Notes under the pieces: generated by a model
Databases searched by the model: none
Told to the model about the DNA's origin: nothing
The model's input: the letters and a program-made list of their open reading frames with translations, nothing else
Part shown: piece by piece, positions 26,078 through 33,876 of the stretch
How the letters are laid out: each line of letters opens with the position of its first letter
How positions within the stretch are numbered: position 1 is the stretch's first letter
NCBI RefSeq assembly: GCF_001461695.1
Contig: NZ_AUTC01000146.1
Location: 124,001 to 188,000 of the forward strand
From: Sinorhizobium fredii USDA 205
GTDB taxonomy: Bacteria; Pseudomonadota; Alphaproteobacteria; Rhizobiales; Rhizobiaceae
DNA: 64,000 nt
Direction of reading: 5' to 3'
Program-made: the position numbers and the translations under genes

Positions 26078-27135
26078 TGGCGGGGACAGTCAGGCAGGCG
26101 CGTGTCGCCCGGCTTTATGGCCGGCGCGACCTCCGGATGGAAATGGCGGAGGTTGCCGAGCCTGGCGAACGCGAAGTGCTCCTGAAGATGGCGGCGGGGG
26201 GCATTTGCGGTTCCGACCTCCACTACTACCAGGATGGCGGCTTCGGTCCCGTCCGGGTGCGGGAGCCGATCATTCCCGGCCATGAAGCCTCGGGCCGTGT
26301 CGCAGCGCTCGGCGCGGGCGTCTCCGGGCTTGCGATCGGCGCGCTCGTGGCGGTCAATCCGAGCCAGCCTTGCGGTAGCTGCCGCTTCTGCAGGGAAGGG
26401 CTCACAATCCATTGCCTGAACATGCAGTTCATGGGTAGCGCCATGCGCTTGCCCCATACGCAGGGCATGTTCCGTGACTGGCTCATCGTTCCGGCCAGCC
26501 AGTGTTTCGCGGCGGGCACCCTGGTCAGCGCTGGCGAGGCGGCGTGCGCGGAACCGCTGGCAGTCTGCCTCCATGCGGTTGGCCAGGCGGGCGACCTGAC
26601 CGGCAAGCAGGTGCTCGTCACGGGGGCGGGGCCGATCGGTGCGCTCGTTGTCGCGGCCGCGCGCCACACGGGGGCAGAGACGATCGTGGTGACGGACCTC
26701 GCCGATGCGGCGCTCGATCGGGCCGAAGCCATGGGCGCGACGCGGGTGGTCAACGTCCGCCGTGACCCGGCAGGCCTCGCCGAGTATGAGACCGACAAGG
26801 GCCAATTCGATGTCGTCTTCGAATGCTCGGCCGCCGAGCCGGCGCTGCGCAGCGCCATCGCTGCGGTGAGGCCGCGTGGCCTGATCGTGCAGGTCGGCGT
26901 GACGGGCGACATCACCCTGCCGCTCAATGCCCTCGTCGGCAAGGAGTTGCGGTGGATCGGATCGCAACGGTTCGACGACGAATTCGCCCGTGCTGTCGAA
27001 CTCATCGCCGAGCGCCGGATCGATGTCCGGCCGATCATTTCTCATGCGTTCCCGGTCGATCAGGCGGTTGAGGCCTTTGAGCAGGCCGGTGACCGCTCGC
27101 GAGCCTGCAAGGTGCAGCTGACATTCACGTCCTAG
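26074..27135 (+). CDS. Zinc-dependent dehydrogenase, L-idonate 5-dehydrogenase-like
   Basis: A 353-residue medium-chain dehydrogenase. Catalytic zinc ligands are in GGICGSDLHYYQDGG and IIPGHEASG. Structural zinc cysteines are in CGSCRFCREGLTIHC. The nucleotide-binding turn is VLVTGAGPIGALVV, followed by the acidic end of strand two (VVTDLAD), which suggests NAD. The SDLHYYQDGG segment and the operon context match L-idonate 5-dehydrogenases. In this pathway it might instead reduce a keto-uronate to mannonate, a role usually filled by UxuB, which is missing. The start overlaps dctM by four bases. Confidence 0.8.
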   Translation: MMAGTVRQARVARLYGRRDLRMEMAEVAEPGEREVLLKMAAGGICGSDLHYYQDGGFGPVRVREPIIPGHEASGRVAALGAGVSGLAIGALVAVNPSQPCGSCRFCREGLTIHCLNMQFMGSAMRLPHTQGMFRDWLIVPASQCFAAGTLVSAGEAACAEPLAVCLHAVGQAGDLTGKQVLVTGAGPIGALVVAAARHTGAETIVVTDLADAALDRAEAMGATRVVNVRRDPAGLAEYETDKGQFDVVFECSAAEPALRSAIAAVRPRGLIVQVGVTGDITLPLNALVGKELRWIGSQRFDDEFARAVELIAERRIDVRPIISHAFPVDQAVEAFEQAGDRSRACKVQLTFTS

Positions 27136-27204
27136 TTATAATGGAGCGGGATGCGGGCGGAAAACCGCCCACACTTTTCCTCATCCCGCTCGGAAGGAGT
27201 TGAC

Positions 27205-28401
27205 ATGCGACATACGTGGCGTTGGTTCGGACCGGTGGATCGGGTGAGCGTTCAGGACGCGGCGCAGGCCGGCGCGCACGGCATCGTCAGCGCGTTGCAT
27301 CACATCGCGACGGGTGACGTCTGGCCGGTCGAGGAGATCGAGAAGCGGCAGCGGGAGGTCCGCGCGGGCGGCCTTGAGTGGGAGGTGGTTGAAAGCGTCC
27401 CGGTTTCGGAAAGCATCAAGACGCAGACCGGCCCCTGGCGCGAGCACGTCGCCAATTGGCAGGAGACGCTGCGCCGTCTGGCAGCAGCCGGCATCCGCAC
27501 GGTCTGCTACAATTTCATGCCGGTGCTCGATTGGACGCGCACCGATCTGCGCTGGACCGCCCGCCACGGCGCCAAAGCCATGCGCTTCGACCGCATCGAT
27601 TTCGTCGCCTTCGACCTCCATCTGCTGCAGCGGCCGGGCGCCGCCGAAGACTACGACACGGCAACGCGAGAGGCGGCGGAGCGTCGCTTTCGCGAGATGA
27701 CCGAGGAGCGGCGCCTTGGCCTGTCGCGCAACATCGGCGCCGGGCTTCCGGGCTCCGCCGATGGCTACAGCTTGCAGCAGCTTCGGGAGCATTTGCAGAC
27801 CTATGCCGGCATCGACCGCGAAAGGCTGCAACGTCACCTCGTCGATTTTCTCGCCGAAGTGACGCCGGTCGCCGAACGGGTCGGCATCAACATCTGCGCC
27901 CATCCCGACGATCCGCCATGGCCGCTGCTCGGCCTGCCGCGCATTCTCTCGTCCGCCGAGGACTATGCCTTCATGCTGCGAGAGGTCGATAGCCCGGCCA
28001 ATGGCGTGACCTTCTGCACCGGCTCGCTCGGCGCCCGCGCCACCAACGACCTGCCGGCGATGGTCCGCCAGTTCGCGTCGCGCATCCATTTCATCCATCT
28101 CCGCAACGTTCGCCGTGAAGAGGACCGAACGCCGTGCTCGTTCTTTGAAGACGAGCATCTGGAGGGGGATACCGACATGGTGGCGGTGATCGCCGAACTG
28201 CTCACCGAGGAGAAGCGCCGCCGTGCTGCCGGACGGGCGGATCACCAGATCCCGATGCGGCCGGATCATGGCCAGGAGATTCTCGACGATCTCACCCGCG
28301 GCGCCCAGCCCGGCTATCCTGCGATCGGCCGGTTGAAAGGGCTTGCGGAACTGCGCGGCATCGAACGGGCCCTGTCGCACTCCACCTATGGACTGTCCTG
28401 A
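27205..28401 (+). CDS. uxuA: D-mannonate dehydratase (UxuA)
   Basis: A 398-residue TIM-barrel dehydratase. It shows MRHTWRWFGPVDRVSVQDAA at the start, YNFMPVLDWTRTDL, NICAHPDDPPWPLLGLPRI, TFCTGSLGARATNDLPAMV and the C-terminal IPMRPDHGQEILDDL. These are diagnostic of UxuA, which removes water from D-mannonate to give 2-keto-3-deoxygluconate and requires Mn or Fe. A perfect GGAAGGAG site sits just before the ATG. It ends the TRAP operon, and its stop abuts the stop of the convergent RND gene with no bases between. Confidence 0.94.
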   Translation: MRHTWRWFGPVDRVSVQDAAQAGAHGIVSALHHIATGDVWPVEEIEKRQREVRAGGLEWEVVESVPVSESIKTQTGPWREHVANWQETLRRLAAAGIRTVCYNFMPVLDWTRTDLRWTARHGAKAMRFDRIDFVAFDLHLLQRPGAAEDYDTATREAAERRFREMTEERRLGLSRNIGAGLPGSADGYSLQQLREHLQTYAGIDRERLQRHLVDFLAEVTPVAERVGINICAHPDDPPWPLLGLPRILSSAEDYAFMLREVDSPANGVTFCTGSLGARATNDLPAMVRQFASRIHFIHLRNVRREEDRTPCSFFEDEHLEGDTDMVAVIAELLTEEKRRRAAGRADHQIPMRPDHGQEILDDLTRGAQPGYPAIGRLKGLAELRGIERALSHSTYGLS

Positions 28402-31400
28402 TCAGGGAATAGCGGCCTGGCTCAGCGGCCGTCTGCCGAACAGCCGTTTGATGCCGCCGGCGAGGCTCTCCATGTAGAGGTAGATCACCGGCGTCATGAA
28501 CAGCGTCAGCGGCTGCGAGACGAGCAGGCCGCCGACGACGGCAACGCCCAGCGGCTGACGCAGTTCGGCGCTGGCGCCGCTGCCGAGCGCGATCGGCAGC
28601 GTCCCCATGAGCGCGGCCAACGACGTCATCAGGATCGGCCTGAAGCGCATCAGGCATGCCCGGTGGATCGCCTCCGCGGCAGACATGCCGTTGCGCTGCA
28701 GCGACAGCGCCACATCGATCATCATGATCGCGTTCTTCTTGACGATGCCGATCAGCATCAACAACCCGATGACCGCGATGATCGACAGGTCGAAGCCGCC
28801 GAGGCTGATCGCCACAAGCGCCCCGGAGGCTGCCGACGGCAGGCCGGACAGGATCGTCAGCGGGTGAATGAAGCTCTCATAGAGAATGCCGAGCACGATA
28901 TAGATCGTCAGGATCGCGCCGAGGATCAGCCAGGCCTGATTGGAGACCGCATCCTGGAAAAGCTGCGCGGTGCCGTAGAACCGGGTCGTGACGTCCGGCG
29001 GCATGCCGATCTCAGCTTTCAGGCGGCCGATTTCCTCGACGCTGTTGCCGAGCGCCACGCCGGTCGGCAGGTTGTAGGAGATGGTCACCGCCGGCAATTG
29101 TCCGAGCTGGTTGACCGTCAGCGGGCCTGGAACCGTATCGACGCGCGCGAAGGCGCCGAGCGGCACCAGCCGGTTGTCGGCGGTCGGCACCTGCAGTTCG
29201 GCAAGAGAGGCGGCAGACCAGCTCTTGGCCGGATCGACTTCCATGATGACCTCGTAGCTGTCGCCCGAGGTGTAGATGGTCGAGATCTGTTCCGAGCCGA
29301 AGCCGCCATAGAGAGATGAGCGCAGCACATCCGTCGAAATGCCGAGGGCTGCCGCCTTGTCGCGGTCGACGACGAGGCGCGCCTGCGGAGCATTGTTCTC
29401 GAGGTCAGTACTGACGTCGGTGAAAAAGGCGCGCTCCTGCCGCATCCCCTCGGTCAGCTTGTCCGCCCAGGCGTTCATAGTTGCCTGGTCGAGCCCTTGG
29501 ACGACGAGCTGATACTGGCTGGCGGAACTGCGTGCACCGACGGAGAGGTTCTGCACCGGGGTGATGTAAGACCTGATGCCGGGAATATTGGCGAGCGCCG
29601 GACGCAGTTCGGAAAGAATCCGGGGGAGCGCCGGGCGCTCAGTCTTCGGCTTCAATTCGACGAAGAGCCTTCCGGAGTTCAGGGCGGACGATCCGGCGCC
29701 GCCCGAACCGATCGAGCTTGCCACGTGGGCGACATAGGGCGAGCGGGCGAACACGTCTTCGACCTTGGCCTGAAGGGCCGACATGGCGGCAAACGAAATA
29801 TCCGTCCGCGCCTGCGTCGTCACCTGAAGCTGGCCGATATCCTCCTGCGGGAAGAAGCCCTTCGGCGTCGCGCTGACCTGATAGACGGTCACGCCGATGC
29901 TCGCCAGGAACAGGATGAGCACTGCGAAGCGAGCACGGATGCACAAGGTCAACAACCGCTCGTAGCCGCGCAGCAGCGCACCGAAACCACGCTCCAGCAG
30001 CGCGTCGAGGCCATGCCTGTCGTCCGGTTCGGCGGGTTTATGGGGCAGGCGGGCCGCCAGCATTGGCGTCAACGTGAGGGAGACGAAGGCGGAAGCAAGG
30101 ATCGAGATGGTGACGACGATCGCGAACTCGTTGAAGATCTTGCCGATCACGCCGCCCATCAGCAGGACGGGAATGAAGACCGCGACCAGCGACAGCGAGA
30201 TCGCGATGATGGTGAAGCCGATCTCGCCCGAGGCGGCGATCGCCGCCTCGAAGGCGCCCTGTCCCGTTTCCTCCATGTGCCGGACGACGTTCTCCAGCAT
30301 GACGATGGCGTCGTCGACGACGAGGCCGACGGAGAGCGTCAGGGCCATCAGCGAGATGTTGTCGATCGAAAAGCCGAGCGCATACATGGCCGCGAAGGTG
30401 GCGATGATCGAGATCGGCACGGCGAGGGCAGGAATAAGCGTCGCCGAGAGGCGGCGCACGAAGACGAAGATCACCAGGATCACCAGTCCGATGGTCAGGC
30501 CGAGCGTGAACTCGACGTCGTCGACCGCACCCCGCACCGAGACGGAGCGGTCGTTGAGCGTTTCCAGGGACGCCCCGGCCGGCAGGGATTGACGGAACGT
30601 CGGCAGCATCGCCTTGACCTTGTCGACGACCGCCACCGTATTGGCATCGGGCTGCCGCTGGATGGCGAGGATGATCGCACGGGAGCCGTCATGCCAGCTC
30701 GCCGTCTGGGTGTTGGCGACAGAGGCGATCACCTTGGTGACGTCGCCCAGCCGGACCGCCTTGCCATCGACTGTCTTGATGATCAGCTTCGAAAAGGCGG
30801 CAGCATTCTGCAATTGAGTATCGGCAATGATCGTCATCTGCCGTCCGGTCGACTGCACCGTGCCTAGCGGCGAATTGTCGTTGGCCGCGGCAATGGCGCT
30901 CTGCAACTCAGCGAGCGAAATGCCGCGCGCGGCGAGCGCGTCGGGATCGAGCTCGATCCGCACGGCAAACTGCTGGCTGCCGAAGATCGAGACTTCCGCG
31001 ACACCTTCGAGCGTCGAAAGCGACGGCGAGATCACCTGCTGGGCGAAGGCATCGAGCTTGGTGAGCGGCACCGTATCGCTCTTCAAGGCGAGAAGCAGCA
31101 CCGGCGCATCGGCCGGATTGACCTTGCGGAAGCTCGGCGGGGAGGGCATGTCCTGCGGCAGGATACGCAGTGTGCGGGTAATCGCCGCCTGGACGTCGGC
31201 AGCCGCCGCATCGATATCGCGGTCGAGCGCGAACTGAATGGAGATCGACGTCGCGCCGAGCGAATTGTTCGTCGATATGCTGTCGATCCCTGCAATGGTG
31301 TTGAACTGCTTGATGAGCGGGGTTGCAACGGAGGTCGCCATCGTCTCGGGCGAGGCGCCGGGGAGTGTCGCCGAGACGTTGATCACTGGGAACTCGGTCC

Positions 31401-31515
31401 GCGGCAGCGCCGCAACGGGCAGCGCCGCGTAGGCAAAGAGGCCGGCGAAGACCAGCGCTAGCGACATCAGCAGCGTGGCGACCGGGCGGCGGATGCAGAA
31501 TTCGGAAATCGACAT
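28402..31515 (-). CDS. RND efflux pump inner-membrane transporter (HAE1/MdtB-like)
   Basis: A 1037-residue resistance-nodulation-division transporter of normal AcrB/MdtB length. It starts MSISEFCIRRPVATLLMSLA and shows twelve-helix architecture with two large periplasmic loops. The proton-relay Asp pair in helix 4 is in SVGLVVDDAIVMLENVVRHM. Other segments are SLEVLNDRSVSVRG-type loop text (here SLETLNDRSVSVRGAV) and the C-terminal LMLIGIVKKNAIMMIDVAL. It resembles MdtB/MdtC-type drug and bile-salt pumps. It follows the adaptor gene after 54 bases. No outer-membrane channel gene is nearby, so it probably shares one encoded elsewhere. Confidence 0.93.
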   Translation of the reverse strand: MSISEFCIRRPVATLLMSLALVFAGLFAYAALPVAALPRTEFPVINVSATLPGASPETMATSVATPLIKQFNTIAGIDSISTNNSLGATSISIQFALDRDIDAAAADVQAAITRTLRILPQDMPSPPSFRKVNPADAPVLLLALKSDTVPLTKLDAFAQQVISPSLSTLEGVAEVSIFGSQQFAVRIELDPDALAARGISLAELQSAIAAANDNSPLGTVQSTGRQMTIIADTQLQNAAAFSKLIIKTVDGKAVRLGDVTKVIASVANTQTASWHDGSRAIILAIQRQPDANTVAVVDKVKAMLPTFRQSLPAGASLETLNDRSVSVRGAVDDVEFTLGLTIGLVILVIFVFVRRLSATLIPALAVPISIIATFAAMYALGFSIDNISLMALTLSVGLVVDDAIVMLENVVRHMEETGQGAFEAAIAASGEIGFTIIAISLSLVAVFIPVLLMGGVIGKIFNEFAIVVTISILASAFVSLTLTPMLAARLPHKPAEPDDRHGLDALLERGFGALLRGYERLLTLCIRARFAVLILFLASIGVTVYQVSATPKGFFPQEDIGQLQVTTQARTDISFAAMSALQAKVEDVFARSPYVAHVASSIGSGGAGSSALNSGRLFVELKPKTERPALPRILSELRPALANIPGIRSYITPVQNLSVGARSSASQYQLVVQGLDQATMNAWADKLTEGMRQERAFFTDVSTDLENNAPQARLVVDRDKAAALGISTDVLRSSLYGGFGSEQISTIYTSGDSYEVIMEVDPAKSWSAASLAELQVPTADNRLVPLGAFARVDTVPGPLTVNQLGQLPAVTISYNLPTGVALGNSVEEIGRLKAEIGMPPDVTTRFYGTAQLFQDAVSNQAWLILGAILTIYIVLGILYESFIHPLTILSGLPSAASGALVAISLGGFDLSIIAVIGLLMLIGIVKKNAIMMIDVALSLQRNGMSAAEAIHRACLMRFRPILMTSLAALMGTLPIALGSGASAELRQPLGVAVVGGLLVSQPLTLFMTPVIYLYMESLAGGIKRLFGRRPLSQAAIP

Positions 31516-31569
31516 GACCGTTTTCCATGACTTGCCGGCGAAGGCCTGACTTCGTCCGCGACATGCCGG

Positions 31570-32760
31570 CTACTGGACGACGCGCGCCTTGTCGCCGGCT
31601 TTGAGATGCAACTGCCCTTCCGTCACGACCCGGTCGCCGACCGCCAGCCCCGAACCGATCGCGGCGTCCTGCCCGTCATTGGCGGCGACGACGACCGGGC
31701 GCACTTCGACGGCGTCATCGGCGTTCAGCCGGTAGACGAAGTCGCCTTTCTGGCCGGCCTGGACGGCGACGGCGGGAATGACCGGGGTCTTGGCGAGGGT
31801 CGTTTCCTCGATGTCGACATCGACATACTGGCCCGGCCAGAGTTTCTGGCGGGCATTGTCGAACTTGGCGCGCATCAATACCGTCCCGGTCGCCGTATCG
31901 ACGGCTGAATCGATGAAGTCGAGCACGCCCGTGCCGATGACCTGCTGGGTGCCGCTGAGGAGCGCCGTGACGCGGGGCGGGGCGCCGGAGTCGAGCCTAG
32001 CCTTGAAGGCCTGCAGATGGTCCTCGGGCAAGTGGAAGGCGACTTCGATCGGATTGATGGCGGTAATCGTGACGAGGCTCGTCTGTGAAGCGCTGCCGGA
32101 AGTGCCGACAAGATCGCCGACAGTCGCCTGGACGGCGCCGAGGCGGCCGCTGATCGGGGCGCGAATGCGCGTCAGGTCGATCGCGACCTTGTCCGCCTGC
32201 ACGGTCGCCTGGTCGGCCGCGACGGTGGCCTTGGCGGACTGCTGCGCCGAGAGGGCGCTGTCATAGGCCTGCTGCGTGCCGGTACTGTCGTCGCGCAGCG
32301 TCTTGGCCCTGTCCAGCTCGATCGCCGCGTCGGCGAGCAGCGCCGTGTCCTTCGCCAGGATTGCCTCGTCGCGGCGGAGCTCCGCCTGCAGGGCGCGGTC
32401 GTCGAGGGAAAACAGCAGATCGCCCGCCTTGACCATCTCGCCGTCCTTGACGTGAATCCCAAAGATCTGGCTGGATATGCGAGCATTTACTTCGACCGTC
32501 TCCGGCGCCTGCACATTGGCGAAGGTGCTGATGACGACGGGGAAGTCCCGCTGCGTGACTTCAGCGATCTGGACCGCGGTCCCCTGCACGCCGGAACCGG
32601 GAGCCGCCTTGCTGGTGGATTTACCGGAGGGGTCCGTATGAGCGTCGGCGGTCGAATTGAACAGCCCGATGCCCGTAACCTTCGTCAGGAGCGGCGCGAT
32701 GGCGATGCCGGCCAACGTGCAGACCACGGCAACGGTAGCAATGACGACCCGGCCAGACAT
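31570..32760 (-). CDS. RND efflux periplasmic adaptor (membrane fusion protein)
   Basis: A 396-residue adaptor with an N-terminal membrane anchor (about residues 3-24). It has a lipoyl half-motif (VNARISSQIFGIHVKDGEMV), a helical hairpin rich in Ala and Gln (AQQSAKATVAADQATVQADK), the second lipoyl half (IRAPISGRLGAVQATVGDLV) and a beta-barrel (INPIEVAFHLPEDHL). It bridges the RND pump to an outer-membrane channel. It lies directly upstream of the pump gene and is likely transcribed with it from the gap at 32761-32863. Confidence 0.92.
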   Translation of the reverse strand: MSGRVVIATVAVVCTLAGIAIAPLLTKVTGIGLFNSTADAHTDPSGKSTSKAAPGSGVQGTAVQIAEVTQRDFPVVISTFANVQAPETVEVNARISSQIFGIHVKDGEMVKAGDLLFSLDDRALQAELRRDEAILAKDTALLADAAIELDRAKTLRDDSTGTQQAYDSALSAQQSAKATVAADQATVQADKVAIDLTRIRAPISGRLGAVQATVGDLVGTSGSASQTSLVTITAINPIEVAFHLPEDHLQAFKARLDSGAPPRVTALLSGTQQVIGTGVLDFIDSAVDTATGTVLMRAKFDNARQKLWPGQYVDVDIEETTLAKTPVIPAVAVQAGQKGDFVYRLNADDAVEVRPVVVAANDGQDAAIGSGLAVGDRVVTEGQLHLKAGDKARVVQ

Positions 32761-32863
32761 CAGGCGCGCTCCTTGTCGCGGGGGTCGGGGGCCGCGCGGG
32801 CCACCGATAGCGCAACAAGCATCTAGAAGAAGCGGGGGTCGCGTCCAGTGTTATTTCAATAGG

Positions 32864-33043
32864 TTACGAAGATTTAATTCGGCCCGCGGATGAGTCCGAG
32901 AGTTCGGAGCCGGCCATGCCTTCGATCATTTGCTCGTCGGGGCGGTTGGCCTCGATCTCCAATTTGTGCACTGCGCGGCGCAGGTGCTGCCATTCCTTCT
33001 CGAAGCGTAGAAACGCCTCCGTCGACATGAATCTCGGCTGCAT
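32864..33043 (-). CDS. Small hypothetical protein (59 aa)
   Basis: A 59-residue frame whose ATG at 33043 is preceded by GGAGGTGAT, a near-perfect anti-16S match, which strongly supports translation. A longer start at 33100 would bury this site. The protein begins MQPRFMSTEAFLRFEKEWQH and is charged, with one likely amphipathic helix and no membrane segment. I do not recognise the family. It lies 103 bases upstream of the RND adaptor on the same strand but may be an independent unit. Confidence 0.55.
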   Translation of the reverse strand: MQPRFMSTEAFLRFEKEWQHLRRAVHKLEIEANRPDEQMIEGMAGSELSDSSAGRIKSS

Positions 33044-33402
33044 ATCACCTCCTTGCGCTGCGTCAGGAAACACGCAAACGCATTTTAGTTCCCAGGCCAT
33101 CTCGGCGGATCGTTGGCGCAGCGCCTCTGCAAAATCCGGGTCAAATAGGTGAACCGCGCAGCTGCTGATCGGTTATGCGGCGGGGTCCACCTATTGCCCC
33201 TCGAACTGGTGAGGCCGCCGTGCAGCGGACTGCGATTCGGCGGCCTCAGGCAGTGCGCCTCACGACGGATTCCACTCCTGGAGAGGCCACCCGTCAAGGT
33301 TTAGAACTTACTCAATTCGAGCTAGAAGTTACATCGGGAAGATGAAAGGTGCCCCGATGGCGCCGCTTGCTGCCAAGTCAGAGGGAGCAGACGGCGCTCT
33401 CG
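33044..33402. other. Non-coding stretch between two small genes, with one hairpin
   Basis: No supported gene is seen in these 359 bases. A 9-base inverted repeat, GAGGCCGCC at 33211-33219 and GGCGGCCTC at 33239-33247, could form a terminator-like stem downstream of the 41-aa gene on the minus strand. It lacks a T-run. Confidence 0.4.
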
Positions 33403-33528
33403 TTAGATGGATTGCAAGGTCCAGGACGTCGCCGCGAGAAGCAGGCCAACCGTCAGCACGATGGCAATGCCGTATCTCATCATCTTCATTCGGCGCGTGC
33501 GTTCGCCGGTCCAATCGTAGCTCATCAT
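33403..33528 (-). CDS. Small single-pass membrane protein (41 aa)
   Basis: A 42-codon frame that is easily missed at this size. It encodes MMSYDWTGERTRRMKMMRYG followed by one transmembrane helix (IAIVLTVGLLLAATSWTLQ) and a TAA stop. A positive patch (RTRRMKMMR) ahead of the helix predicts N-in topology. GGAG lies 7 bases before the second ATG at 33525. Small one-helix proteins of this kind are common in rhizobia and usually uncharacterised. The evidence is composition and ribosome site only. Confidence 0.5.
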   Translation of the reverse strand: MMSYDWTGERTRRMKMMRYGIAIVLTVGLLLAATSWTLQSI

Positions 33529-33876
33529 GCGCTCCGAGCGATATTGCGCTTGGCCGCAAAAATTGAACCGAATGTCTTAATAAAAAGGAAACCACGCCAT
33601 GTTTAAGCGCTCTGCGGGCGCCGATGGAACCGGAGCGTTGAAGGGTTCGCAGATCGCCTCGGCTGTTTTTAAGTATAAAATTTATCAAAAACCCCGGTAA
33701 TTTCTAATAAAATACAAATTGAGTGCCATAGCGATAGCTATTTCCGTCTCCCATCGTCGATATCCCGCTTTTGAATAATTTACCATCATCGGAGAAACCT
33801 TACGCAGGTTAACGCTTGCTCTGCCCATTCAGGCTATACATTCAGCGCGGTTGCGGGGCGTGAGAGCGATTTTCCT
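33529..33876. other. AT-rich upstream region of the asnB-like gene
   Basis: These 348 bases are much richer in A and T than the flanks, especially 33660-33790, and carry no supported gene. They probably hold the promoter of the amidotransferase operon. A GGTTAACGC element at 33806-33814 may be a regulatory half-site, but no full dyad is evident. Confidence 0.5.
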
